Origin: Scheffersomyces stipitis CBS 6054
Taxonomy: Eukaryota > Ascomycota > Pichiomycetes > Serinales > Debaryomycetaceae
Assembly (NCBI RefSeq): GCF_000209165.1
Contig: NC_009045.1
Location: forward strand, 682,001 to 746,000
Direction of reading: 5' to 3'
Length of the DNA: 64,000 bases
The notes beneath the pieces were generated by a model. It was given only the letters and a program-made list of their open reading frames with translations. It was not told where the DNA came from and searched no databases. Position numbers and translations under genes: made by a program. This document shows, one piece after another, positions 49,411-60,400 of this stretch (within the stretch, counting starts at the first letter, position 1; every line of letters begins with the position of its first letter).

Positions 49411-50028
49411 TCATCCTATTTCAGAAAGTGGAATCTGAAATACCGATTTATTCAATAATAATACATGCTGCTGTTCGCTTAGAGCTCTCATTATACTACC
49501 AGCGAAAAGATAGTCTGCAAAAATCACCCATTGAATAAAGTCTTCAATTGCTTCCTGTCGAGTTGTTGGAGTCCCTGATATCTCTGAAATAGTGGCACTT
49601 GATGAAACTGTAACACCATCGGAAATAAGGGTAAGTTTGCCATCATTTAGCGAGAATCTGCCTTGTGACCTGATTCGTATTGGTGAGTTATCTGGTACTG
49701 AATTTTTAACTATGTCAGGCGTAATACCGAGATATTTAGCAAACTCTGATGAGAGTTCGGCTACATCACCAATATCTTCTACGTATAGAACTAACGTGTC
49801 GTTTCTTGCCTGGATCGACCCTGTTCTTTCATAGAAAATCAAGTCGCCATAATTCATTTCAATACCAGAATTATATTTAACTAGATTAGAGACATAGCTT
49901 CGATCAGCATAGAATGGGAATTGGAGTTGTTCTTCAAATGTTGGGGTGAGATACTCATACAATGGAAAGTTTAACCAACCAGAGAATTTCATGGTAAGAA
50001 TCAGAATGAAGAGGTAAAACTTCACCAT
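49411..50028 (-). CDS. Unrecognised secreted protein
   Basis: 205 aa. The ATG at 50028 gives MVKFYLFILILTMKFSGWLN, a good signal peptide; the frame extends to 50037 only by a GTG codon. The mature part is weakly acidic, with alternating hydrophobic residues suggesting beta structure (DTLVLYVEDIGDVAEL, RIRSQGRFSLNDGKLTLISDGVTVSSSATI). There are no cysteines after the signal and no GPI-like C-terminal hydrophobic tail. I do not recognise the family. It may be a lineage-specific wall or secreted protein. Confidence 0.6.
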   Translation of the reverse strand: MVKFYLFILILTMKFSGWLNFPLYEYLTPTFEEQLQFPFYADRSYVSNLVKYNSGIEMNYGDLIFYERTGSIQARNDTLVLYVEDIGDVAELSSEFAKYLGITPDIVKNSVPDNSPIRIRSQGRFSLNDGKLTLISDGVTVSSSATISEISGTPTTRQEAIEDFIQWVIFADYLFAGSIMRALSEQQHVLLLNKSVFQIPLSEIG

Positions 50029-51593
50029 TTTGGACACTAATGAATTGATACTACTTTTTGTAAGAATTGAGATTATTCTCTCTATTTATTCTAAAACATG
50101 GAATGCGACATGCTTAGTCTATTTCAGCTAACCCGGCAATACAGGAGGTAGAGACCAGCTCCACGTTGTGGCACATGTACTTCTAGCAGCAGAGAAGAAG
50201 AGAACACGTATACTTTACTGTTGCACAATACAGTGCAACTTTCAATGAATGCCATACCCTTTATAGCCTAATGCGTCTCAGTATAATTTAATTATGAAAT
50301 TAGTGACTACTATATGAATATGCACGATGTAAGCGCTAATCAAGCAAACGGTGGCAGCTGTATCGCCACGTATACCTTTACTGTTCAATTTGAACTTCTG
50401 GTTTCAGCATTAAAAGCGAATAGCAAACTTAGGAAGACGTTTACTTAGACCCACGCAGCCAGGCAACTCTTGAAACGGTCGCTTAACTTTTAACTACGGA
50501 AGAAGTCATAAAAGTAGCCATGTGATGATATTCAAAATCACCCTCACAATTATTTACCATTTGGCATATTATTAATGCGAGTATGCAACTTCAAATCAAA
50601 GGTGTAAGGCGCTCATGAGCCACCTTTGATAGCACAAAAAACTTCTGTCAGGTTAACATAAAAAGCTACTCCTCACCACACTGATGTGGGAAACATTCTC
50701 CCTTGACTTTCAGTTTCGATGATGTGACACTTCATGACAGCGAAACCTAGAGGACAGGAAGTTGCCAACCTGTTCTATTCTTTGTGCAGTCATGATGTTT
50801 TATCTAAACTTTCTTTGCCAAAGACTCCGGTATTTCTAGGAACGTTTCTAGGTAATTTTACTTTCTAGGGATATCAACTTGTAAGGATATCAACCAAGCT
50901 TTAGGTTGTATCAATTGGGAGGGAAGTGGTTAACCATCAGGTTTCCTCCAAACTTTCGGCATGGGTTAGAAGAATTTTTACACTGTGGTGCTTGGTTTGA
51001 TTTTAATACATACCAATTCGAGAAAAGAAGCTGAGTCTAAAGATTACTCAAGAAAGGATGTACAGGATGAAATTCACAGAATCCCGATAATTGCTAACTC
51101 TCGTAGTGGGAATTTAGCATACTAGAGACTGTCTGCTAGGTCCTCCGGTATTCGCAGCCACGGCTTCCCAAGATAAGAACCTCGTACACTCGCCGCGTTC
51201 TACACTTAACATTTCTTGCTTTCTGCACTTAGCACTTTACAGTCTGCTTTCACAGTCTGATCTCTACAGTATTCTCTCACTTTTCGCTCAACTCTCTACC
51301 CTCAACTCTCTACTCTCTACTGTCCGCTCTGTTCTCTGCCAATTCTCTACAATGCTTCTTCTATCCTACAACGACTGCACCTGCTCAAAACCAATACTGA
51401 GCTTCCCACTACCTTACTCAACAGCTGTTTTCTAACTACAGTCGTGTGCCCACCGCAAAGGCAGTCCACATCCCTGATCCATCCTACAGCATTTTTTCTA
51501 TGGCAATGACTATTTTAAGAAGGCAAACTTCCTACTTTCCGTCTAATCCAGTTTCTGTGAACTTAGAAAAGCTTTTGAGATTTCCCATATTAT
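50029..51593. other. Long intergenic region upstream of SUI1
   Basis: 1.56 kb between the divergent secreted-protein gene and SUI1. The notable feature is a pyrimidine-rich, repetitive stretch at 51271-51352 (listed separately). No gene is seen. Confidence 0.45.
51271..51352 (+). promoter_or_regulatory. Pyrimidine-rich repetitive tract upstream of SUI1
   Basis: The plus strand is dominated by C and T with repeated CAACTCTCTAC and CTCTACT units, 240-320 bp before the SUI1 ATG. It may be promoter or 5' leader sequence. Function is unknown. Confidence 0.35.
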
Positions 51594-52293
51594 ATGTCAA
51601 CTATCCAAAACTTAAACGCATTTGGTATGTACCAAGATGGGCCATAGTCGTGGCACGAATGGTAATGAACGTCGGCCCTTTAATACTTCTCTGAACACTT
51701 CGTTCAAATAGAACGAACCCTTTGCAAATTCCAGACAACACATTTACCTGGAAACAAAACTACGTATATCATCGGATGGTTTCATGGACGTGTAGTACCG
51801 TCATTTTTCCATGTTGAATACTCCACAAGTGTTCCAGCTTCAGTATTTGACAAAGATGAGATAATTTTTTTCGCATTATCATCAACGAGACATATCAAGA
51901 ATCAAGAGAGTTACAATTCTATTGCAAAATTTACACATCACACTCAACATGCCACTCTTACCGTATGCCTAATATTCATGTACTAACATTCTAGATCCTT
52001 TCGCCGACACTGGTGATTCAGAAGCTCAGCCAACTAACTACATCCATATCCGTATCCAACAGCGTAACGGTAGAAAGACTTTAACTACTGTTCAAGGTGT
52101 TCCAAATGAATATGATTTAAAGAAGATTTTGAAGGTTTTGAAGAAGGACTTTGCCTGTAACGGTAATATTGTCAAGGACGAAGAGTTGGGTGAGGTTATC
52201 CAGTTGCAGGGTGACCAGAGAGTCAAGGTTTCAGAATTCTTGACCACCCAATTGCAGTTGCCAAAGAAGAACATCAAGATCCACGGTTTCTAA
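51594..52293 (+). CDS. SUI1: Translation initiation factor eIF1, spliced gene
   Basis: eIF1, which binds the 40S P-site region and enforces AUG selection. Two exons, 51594-51624 (31 nt) and 51995-52293 (299 nt), give 109 aa (S. cerevisiae Sui1 is 108). Exon 1 encodes MSTIQNLNAF; the split codon restores Asp to give DPFADTGDSEAQ. The body reads NYIHIRIQQRNGRKTLTTVQGVP and ends LPKKNIKIHGF, as in all eIF1. Donor GTATGT, branch TACTAAC and acceptor TTCTAG are canonical. No single frame spans the gene. The plus-strand frame at 51446-51694 merely overlaps exon 1. High expression is expected. Confidence 0.96.
51625..51994 (+). other. SUI1: Intron of SUI1 (370 nt)
   Basis: GTATGT donor at 51625, TACTAAC branch at 51981-51987, acceptor TAG ending at 51994. 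Phase 1. I found no box C/D snoRNA inside. Confidence 0.95.
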
Positions 52294-52831
52294 GCTTATC
52301 ACTTGGAATTCTTTGGAGTCTTGTCTTCGGCTAGTATTGCTATATATGGCCCACTTGAGCTTGTTGGTTTAACAATCATTTGTTCTTGAAGTGTAAGGGC
52401 CCTTGAAGCAAGCTGTAAGTATCGTAGTTCTTGCTCTATTGTTTGCGCAAGATGAGTATGTATCGATAAATAAATGTGTAACAGAATCAGTTGTAGTAGT
52501 TATCAGTTGTGTAGTTGTATTTGTAGGTAATCTGTTGTCTACTACGTGTAGTTCTTAATATTGATATGGTTATTCTGTTCCAGTTTTTGGTGTGTGTTAT
52601 TGTAATTCTTGAACTTTACCTTTGTTTCACTTCATGTAGCTCTTTTTATTGTTGTATCTTTCTTCGCCTGGTATTGCTTCTCTTCATATTCTATCACAAT
52701 CATTCTTGGCTAGTTGCACCCATTTATTATCGCTTATCGCATCTCCAGAAAAAAATATTATCGTACAGAATTCACTGAAAAATCGTTTTAGTTTCATTTG
52801 CATTTCTCTTTTAAATTAATAACTACAGGAT
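52294..52831. other. Intergenic between SUI1 and CWC25
   Basis: SUI1 3' flank and CWC25 promoter, T-rich on the plus strand. No gene is seen. Confidence 0.5.
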
Positions 52832-53725
52832 ATGGCTGGGGATCTCAACTTGAAGAAGTCATGGAACCCGGCGTTGGTTAAGAACCAGAAGAAAGTATGG
52901 GAAGAAGAACAAAATAAACTTAAAGAATTGAAACGAATAAAGGAACTCAACCAAGAGTTCCAGAAAGAACAAGAATACAGAAACTTGTTGAAGCTTCAAT
53001 ACGGAGAAGATTTCAACGAAGGGGATTTGAAGAAAAATGAAAAGTTGAAGCTCTCCAAATTAAACTGGATGTATGATGACATGCCCAAGACTGATGAACC
53101 TACAGAGAACCTGAGTGGTTTTACCGAGAGCAACGAAGAATTCTTGGAAGGCAAAACGAAGGTGGAAAATCTCCTAAATGGAAATAAGGCCTTCAACAGA
53201 AACAAGCCAAGTGACAATATCAACAGAATCATCAATGTTGGAAAAACTGTTTCTTCGGATAACAAAGTTGCACAAGAAGATCCATTGCTTAGTATTAGAT
53301 CTCAGCAACAGAGAATCATCAGAAACCAACAGGAGAAGATGATTCACAGCCACCGTTCACGTGAAAGCTCCAGAAATGATGGGGATAGAAGAGAAAGAGA
53401 GAGATCAGATAAAGAAAGAAAAGAGTATAGATCAGAAAGGTCAAACAGAGAAAGATCAAGCAGAGAAAGATCAGACAGAGAAAGATCAGACAGAGAAAGA
53501 TCAGACAGAGAAAGATCAGACAGAGAAAGATCAGACAGAGAAAGATCAGACAGAGAAAGATCAAATAGAGATAAAGACAGATCCCATAGATCAAGTCACC
53601 ATCGCCATCATCATCATAGAAGCAGAGATCGAAGTCCTAGCTCTAGACATGATTCAGATAGAAGAGACCATTCACCTCTAAGAAGTAATAGGTCCATAGA
53701 TGAAGCCAGGGTTGAGTCTAAATAA
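52832..53725 (+). CDS. CWC25: Spliceosomal step-one factor Cwc25
   Basis: 297-aa nuclear protein that joins the spliceosome after Prp2 and promotes the first transesterification. The N-terminus MAGDLNLKKSWNPALVKNQKKVWEEEQNKLKELKRIKEL is the Cwc25 (CIR_N-type) domain, and KLSKLNWMYDD near residues 78-88 is the second conserved motif. The C-terminal ~120 residues are Arg/Ser-rich, like an SR domain, and include eight tandem five-residue RERSx units (53447-53566). A His-rich stretch (HHRHHHHR) follows. The repeats also create artefactual open frames on both strands. It converges with HSL7 across 40 bp. Confidence 0.93.
   Translation: MAGDLNLKKSWNPALVKNQKKVWEEEQNKLKELKRIKELNQEFQKEQEYRNLLKLQYGEDFNEGDLKKNEKLKLSKLNWMYDDMPKTDEPTENLSGFTESNEEFLEGKTKVENLLNGNKAFNRNKPSDNINRIINVGKTVSSDNKVAQEDPLLSIRSQQQRIIRNQQEKMIHSHRSRESSRNDGDRRERERSDKERKEYRSERSNRERSSRERSDRERSDRERSDRERSDRERSDRERSDRERSNRDKDRSHRSSHHRHHHHRSRDRSPSSRHDSDRRDHSPLRSNRSIDEARVESK
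53447..53566 (+). repeat. CWC25: 15-bp tandem repeat encoding RERSD units
   Basis: Eight copies of AGAGAAAGATCAGAC, near-identical at DNA level, encode RERSS once, RERSD six times and RERSN once. The lack of synonymous divergence indicates recent expansion. Confidence 0.95.
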
Positions 53726-53765
53726 TGTGCCAACGATAAATATATGTATTTCTATGTAAAATGGA

Positions 53766-55277
53766 TCACAAATCAATGACGTAGGTATTTCCGTTCTTGT
53801 TGTATGTTTTATCCTTGAAATTCCATTCGTACCAGAGTTGGTCAGAGTTTGAATATCTAGCTATTTCAAAGTTGAACACTTCATCTCTAGCCAAGTCTGT
53901 CTTGCTGACTGGAAAGAAGATAGGGTACCAGCTATTGCAAAAATTGTATCTGCTCTTGCTCTCTATTTGAATCTGGATATGTCCGTACAAAGTGGCTGAA
54001 AAATGGCCATAAAAACCGGAAATACATTTGGCAATATTGGTATTTCGGAATTTTAGATTAGTCGACCTTTGTGCTGATGATGAGTCAGACGGATGTTCAA
54101 AAGTCCAGACCTCTTGTGGTTCATCAATTGGGTAGAACTTGGTTAAATGAACCAAATAAGGACGCTGTAAACTAGGAGGATCCAAAGAAGTAAAAACAGG
54201 TTGTAAATAGCTAGTATAACTTTCCGGAATCATTATTTTTGGACGGTTTTCTGGAATATTAAAAAATGACAATATTTCCGGGCAAGCTTCGTTATCACCA
54301 AAGGAGCCCAATAGTTCAGATATCACTAGATCTTGCCTTTCGAGGTTAGACGTTCTGATATCTTCTATTTTGATATCTACAAGGTTATCCCACAAGCTTC
54401 TATTCTTGTCCTTCAATATTTGAGTGCATTTGGGATTCTTTTCGTATGCTGTGATCTTTACCTTCAATGACATTATTTTCAAGATATCTATGAGTTTATC
54501 TACGATTCCGCCTTCTCCAGGACCCACTATAAGAATATTCAAGATATCAGCAGTCCCGTCTAGATCTGTAAGTGCCAACTCGATAGCCCGTTTGTATTGC
54601 TCATATTTGACGAAATCCTTGTGGAATTGTGAGTATACAATGCTATCTAGATTGTCACGTAGAGGCTGTATAGGCTCAATCATGAGATTATACGTTGGAT
54701 TGGGCTTCAAAAGCTTCAACTCACATCTATTAGAAGTGTCAGACAGAATAATAGAAACGTCATAGTTCAATTTGGAAGCAAATCTTGCCAATTGAGGAGA
54801 TGTACTGTTCGTATCAATTATCAACTTGACATTTTCAGTAGACCATAGCTGAAGTATAGATTCAGACATGAACTCCAGGTTTAATGACAAGGCAATTGAC
54901 CCTCGCCAATTTCGAAAAGACATATGCCATGTCTGCCATTGAAGGAGATTATTCGCCAAAGTTACCACTAAAAGTATATCCAGTGGAAAATCATCCAGCA
55001 CTAATTGACAGTGAGAAGGAATGGAGAACAACAAACGGTTGCAAAGATTTCCGTATTCGGCATAGAGATCTTTGACAATGCTGGGGCTCACTTGTGAATT
55101 GTCCAAATGAAACCAAAGTAGAACATTCAGGCGGATCCTGGGGTCCAATTCAAGTAGATATGGTTTCAATAGGATATTCTGAGATTCGGAAGAAATGAGG
55201 AAAAATTGATATTCAGCTACAAGGCCCAGGAGAACAGCCAGGGTAGTGCCGATTTCGACAGGAATACCAAAATGCAT
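53766..55277 (-). CDS. HSL7: Hsl7, PRMT5-type protein arginine methyltransferase
   Basis: 503-aa PRMT5-family protein. The SAM-binding loop is VGPGEGG (residues 251-257). The catalytic double-Glu hairpin ELLGSFGDNE (321-330) has Glu321 and Glu330 nine residues apart, as in PRMT5. The beta-barrel half follows (VWTFEHPSD…GFYGHFSATLYGHIQI) and the chain ends WYEWNFKDKTYNKNGNTYVIDL. Yeast Hsl7 works with Hsl1 at the bud neck to degrade Swe1 and so links budding to mitosis; it also methylates histone arginine. It is much shorter than S. cerevisiae Hsl7 (827 aa), both at the N-terminal barrel and by lacking the C-terminal extension. A stop codon precedes the ATG in frame. Confidence 0.88.
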   Translation of the reverse strand: MHFGIPVEIGTTLAVLLGLVAEYQFFLISSESQNILLKPYLLELDPRIRLNVLLWFHLDNSQVSPSIVKDLYAEYGNLCNRLLFSIPSHCQLVLDDFPLDILLVVTLANNLLQWQTWHMSFRNWRGSIALSLNLEFMSESILQLWSTENVKLIIDTNSTSPQLARFASKLNYDVSIILSDTSNRCELKLLKPNPTYNLMIEPIQPLRDNLDSIVYSQFHKDFVKYEQYKRAIELALTDLDGTADILNILIVGPGEGGIVDKLIDILKIMSLKVKITAYEKNPKCTQILKDKNRSLWDNLVDIKIEDIRTSNLERQDLVISELLGSFGDNEACPEILSFFNIPENRPKIMIPESYTSYLQPVFTSLDPPSLQRPYLVHLTKFYPIDEPQEVWTFEHPSDSSSAQRSTNLKFRNTNIAKCISGFYGHFSATLYGHIQIQIESKSRYNFCNSWYPIFFPVSKTDLARDEVFNFEIARYSNSDQLWYEWNFKDKTYNKNGNTYVIDL

Positions 55278-56447
55278 AGATGGGCTATCGAGTCACGGCA
55301 TTGAGCAGTAGATTCTGAAACAAATGAGGCAAGTTGGATCAACAATTACGAAATTTAGGTGAGAATTGAATTGCAAAAACCGATTACTACATTTTCAGAG
55401 ATAATGTGAAGGAAACGAAATTAAGGCAATCTGGGAATGTGGACTTGGACCGAAGGTGAATTTGACGATATAGCATATTTTTCAAACTGCCCGCTCCAAC
55501 ACTGGCGAACAAACAGATATCTGGGATTTGTGGCTGTGGATAGGAGAATCCCAGGCGTCAAAGTGCTTTCGGCATGGCTTGATAAAAATCTTTGCAACTG
55601 GCATCCCAGAAAGAGCCTGTGACTAAATGCGTCTAGTCGCACCTAGAGGTACCTTGCAGTTCAGCATGAGATCGTGAGTCAATGCCATATTTCATTATGT
55701 AGGTACCAAGGAGCAGAAGACATGGTACGTTCGGAAAAGGCTGAAACAGAATACGAACAGAAACACGTATCTGGAGATGTCTTCAGTTCTCCGATTAATT
55801 CAGAATTCTGAATGTGAAGCAAGTTCTCGCTAAGCTTTGCTCGTCTGGTAGATTTCCATATTTCCACCGACTATAAATGCTGTAGTTTGCTAATTGTAAT
55901 TGCCGTTTCGATTTTGTTTACTTTCTGACTTCCTTTCAGATTCTACGTCTGCTTCTATTTTCTACAGATATCCGTTGCATGCTTCTCTTCACATGAAGTA
56001 TCGTACGAAACTGAAAAGCGGGCAGTGATTTGCTAATTTAGATTGGTCGTCTGTTTCCGGCTAACGCGTTTTTTCCTCCAATCTGATTATTAGCGGAGGG
56101 AACAGTCGCCTTTTTTCAGACGTCAATCGATAATTTCCGTATATATATTTCTTTGTATTTGTATTTGTACTTTTTCGTATTTACGCTTTTTTGTATCGGT
56201 ACTTGCTTCTGGAAACTTGCCGGTAGACAGATACCAGAGACCATAAGTTTTGTGCTTGTACTTCGCTACCATAGTTGTTTGTTCTAGTTATCAGTTGAGC
56301 GACAACTTCAATTTCCACCGTCTAAAGTACGAACTCATATACAAAGCAGATACAGGCTCCTGGTGTTGAATTATCGGTATAGATTCTACTGATATTGAAT
56401 CTGCATCCTTATATTGACATTGCTTTCATCTTTCATACTATATTGCC
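55278..56447. other. Divergent intergenic region HSL7 / CKS1
   Basis: 1.17 kb. Overlapping frames on both strands at 55421-55642 have no recognisable family. The last 300 bp is T-rich then C/T-rich and forms the CKS1 promoter and leader. Nothing else is supported. Confidence 0.45.
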
Positions 56448-56756
56448 ATGACTAAACCAAGACACTTGACAGACAGCGAACGAGCCAAAGTGCTCGAGTT
56501 CCAGGACATGATCCATTACAGTCCCAGATACAGCGACGACACCCATGAATACAGACACGTGATGTTGCCTAAGAACATGTTGAAGGTTATCCCCCAAGAC
56601 TACTTTAACCCTGAGACGGGGACGTTGAGGATACTATTGGAAGAAGAATGGAGAGGCTTGGGCATTACCCAGTCGTTGGGTTGGTCCCATTATGAGACAC
56701 ATGCGCCAGAGCCACACATTTTGTTGTTCAAGAGACCCATTAACTACGGCCAGTAG
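56448..56756 (+). CDS. CKS1: Cyclin-dependent kinase regulatory subunit Cks1
   Basis: 102-aa Cks protein (S. cerevisiae Cks1 is 150 aa, with a longer Gln-rich tail absent here). It binds Cdc28/Cdk1 and phosphothreonine sites on substrates, and so directs multisite phosphorylation. Conserved elements are [20 protein letters not shown], the phosphate-binding residues in [19 protein letters not shown], and the beta-hinge [13 protein letters not shown]. The start is the first ATG of the frame. It lies between HSL7 and MEC1, both cell-cycle regulators. Confidence 0.96.
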   Translation: MTKPRHLTDSERAKVLEFQDMIHYSPRYSDDTHEYRHVMLPKNMLKVIPQDYFNPETGTLRILLEEEWRGLGITQSLGWSHYETHAPEPHILLFKRPINYGQ

Positions 56757-57441
56757 TTAGTCCGAGAAGACAGCAAATTCTTGAATGCTGAACGTCAATT
56801 GAGATAATCACTCTTCACCTAATTTTGAACTTGTCATCAAATGAAATTTACAGGGACCTTGATTCAATCGGGTACCATTATCTTCATTTCTGATAGTAGT
56901 GCCTTCTCAGAGCCAACCTTCCAGGGAATCTTTGCTAAGTAAAGCTCCCGCCCATTGTCATTGGAAGCTATGCTTCCTGCCCCAGCTGTTGCTCCGGCGA
57001 TATCTGGTATATGCATATATATTCCATTCTCTTGCTTGATTAAAGATAAGTTTAGTCAATAAGGATACATTGAAATACCCGTCTATTAGTGAAGTGTAGC
57101 CAATGTAGCCCACACAGCTTTTATGTTGTGTTTCAGATCCAGTTGAGCGCAAAGATTCAATATGTAATCGTTCATTGGTAAAATTGTAACTAAGATTTCG
57201 TCTTCAATCGAGATACTACTGGCATCTTTCTTTCTCTTTCTCGCAAGCAGTACTCAATATTTTCCAATCTCTGTCTCACTCGAAGTACTCATTACCATTT
57301 TGCAATTGGGTTAACTTTCGCGATACTGAAAAATTCAAAACGCGCCTATAAACTTGAAGCCTATAAGCAATTCATACAATTCGCCAAATATACATAACTA
57401 TACAATTTTTTTCATAAACTTCACAATATTCACAGGATGAT
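56757..57441. other. Intergenic between CKS1 and MEC1
   Basis: CKS1 3' flank and MEC1 promoter. A minus-strand frame (56958-57152) has no supporting features. Confidence 0.5.
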
Positions 57442-60400
57442 ATGTCGTCTAATCAGCATATAACATCGGCCGAATTACGGTTGTTTCTAGACGACGTCGA
57501 CCGGAACATCGAATCGGATGAAGGGCCACACTTTCGAAGACTCATCTTATACCTTTTCAGTTTCACCAACGACAAGCTATTTCAGCTCAGCCAATCGGAG
57601 TTACGCGACCAAGATGAAGAGAAACTTCTTCAACGTTTGATCTCCACCATCGAGCTTGTTTTAACCAAAAAACTCCATCTTTTGAATCTCGAATTGAACC
57701 ACAATGATTACAAGTTGATCCATATTCCAGCTTCAGATGGTGACAATCTCAGTAAGTTTCTTGCCAATGAACCTTCACATCTACTCTATGATTGGGCGAT
57801 TTCCTTTGCCCTACATCATATAGCCAAATACCACAATAAGATCTCTATTCTCAACTATCTCAAGTCGTTTGTTATCCAGATCATCAGCCTCGTCGCTACC
57901 AAATTGCATAGTTTCAAATACACCAAACAGATTAGAACATCGTTGATGTCTCTTATGGAAACCAATCTTCAATTCCTTATTCATAACTTGCTGTCGTTGC
58001 CAAATACTGAAATTTACCAGTCCAAACTTATCATTACTGTACATTTGTTCTCACTATTGAACGATTACGATGTTGCTAACAGACTACTCTTAAACCTTCT
58101 GAGCTACCAGTTGACTTTCGATAGCTATGCCAGGAAAATCTGGTTTGTTCTTTCTGAAGTGAACTCACAGTCAAAACAAGACTCACAATTGGTTGGAAAT
58201 CTCAAGTCCATAACCATCCTAAACCTCACAGACAATCTCGTGTTGAATGATTGTATAACTTGGAACCAGATCTCTCTTGTTTTGGAGTGGGTAATAGGTT
58301 ATATTCGTTCAGAACTACTGAAAGGAGATTCTACCACTAAATTCAACAACTTCAACTTGAACAAAACAATTAGCTATAGTTTGTTAAAAGTGCTTCGACT
58401 TTGCATTGAAAAAGATATAGCACACAATTTCATGTATTGCTTGAACTTCAACAAGCTCATAATAAAAATCACAACCAGCATCGAAGACCTTCATGTTCCA
58501 GCCCTAATAGTGAAGTCTTTTCATATTCTCAACTACTACTGTAATCTCGCTATCAACAATACTTCCATAGTGGCGTCGTATCAAACTTCTGCTAACAACA
58601 GACACATAATAACTCCTTTCAACGATAAGGAATTGGAATCACTCCGAGTTCAGCTTGTGGATAGAACGTCTCAAGATACACACAGCATAGTTTCACAATT
58701 ACTTCTGTACCTTGAAAATGACGAAATGAACGAGGCACAAGAAGCTGAATTTTCTAACAGATACGTTAGTCCAAACTTCAACTACTTGGAATGGATCCAG
58801 AAAGTTAGAGCTATTACTGTAAAATCGGGTTCAACGGATGCTTTCAGTGAACTTTACTCTCAGTACATGTTGATTACAGCACTTGGCCATTTTCCCTGTT
58901 TGGTTAGTAATGATTTTAACTTTAAAGTAAAAGAATGTACCAAATGTGGCTCCGGTCCCATGAATAAAAATTACTACGATGTGATTGATTTGAATAGAAA
59001 ACCGATTCCGGATTCCACAGAAATTTCTATTTACTATAAGGAGATCTTATGCAAGTACTATCTAGGAACTAAAGCCCAATTTTTGCATGATAACCCATTA
59101 TTATGTTGCAATTTCTTACTTTCTGTCTACAAATTATTCGCTAGCTATGGAACTCCAAGAGGTTTAATCTCAAAGGAACCAGTGTTCAAGTTCACAATGC
59201 AACTATTGGCTACCAATACTAATCGTGACGTTAGAATCCTCGCTACTAGAATCCTTCCATTATACTTGCTTCAACCAAAGGATAAAGTTACAGTTCAAAA
59301 TTTCAAGATCATATTTCAAGGTATATCAGCTATTGAGTTTAGTCCGAAAAGTAAAAGGTATCTTGGAGAGTCGACCATCAAGGCATTTGTAGAGCTTGCT
59401 ATTGTTTCAGAAGGCGAATGGCTCTGTGTTCTATTTATCAAGTTAATAGACTTGCTAGGAGAGAAGAATGAGCAACATGCTAATTATGTATACAACGGAT
59501 TCATTACTATTGCATCTGCTAAATCGCTAGCCCCATGGAGATTGTTGTATCCATTTTTGCCCAGTATAGCAGAGATAATTATCAAGAAACCTAGATTGTT
59601 TAGCAAGATGACAGACTTGCTTGGAATTGCAAGAAAATATTTTCTCAATAGAACCAGGGAATACACCACACCTCGCTTGCTTGAGTACTACAAGGTTGAT
59701 TTTATACAAGAAATTGCCGACTCTTGTAGCATGTCAAAGTTGGATCTTGTCTACAAGAATTTGCCCCGAATAATTGCTTTGTATCTTGTTAAAGATGCTA
59801 CCATCAACGAAAGGTACATCATGAGCGTCTTGCGGAATATTTCTCCTACTTTCAAATCAGTAGAACTTAGTAATCTTATTACCAATATCGGTGAAACGAC
59901 ATGGTACATTCTCTTGCAAATACAGGTAGACGACTCCAATGAAAAAATCACCAACGAAGGCAGAATCGTGGACGCCTTGACTTATGTCGCAAAGGTCTCG
60001 CTAGACCAAAAGAGAAAGGAACTTCCAAGACAAATGGATTATGTTGAGTATCTTTTGGGAGACAATGTGTTGGAATTGGTCCAGATGTTCAGTGAGAATG
60101 TTCATCACATAAAAGGATCCAAGCCATACTTGGAAAAGGTGAGTTCTCTTCGCTCTATTGAATACATAATCAACAAAAACATTCAAGTTGTGACAGCTGC
60201 ATTGGGACAAATTTCATCGTGTTTGCAAGCTACATTAGAAATTCCCGACTTCCAGTACTACGCCTTACGATGCTGGAATGTGTTAGTTCATAAGCTTCCT
60301 CCAAGCCATTTGATTTCGTTGATTGATATTATTATTTCCTTGATTTTTCAGAAATTCCAGAACCTTGATGGCTCTTCGAAGGATTTGTCTATTGAAATAT

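Noticed and set aside
51950..51994. SUI1 starting at ATG 51950 with a ~32-nt intron
   Set aside because: The intron would be too short, and the resulting N-terminus does not match eIF1. The 31-nt exon at 51594 does.
53319..53681. Open frames on both strands with Ile/Leu/Phe/Cys or Glu/Lys repeats
   Set aside because: Alternative-frame readings of the CWC25 15-bp repeat.
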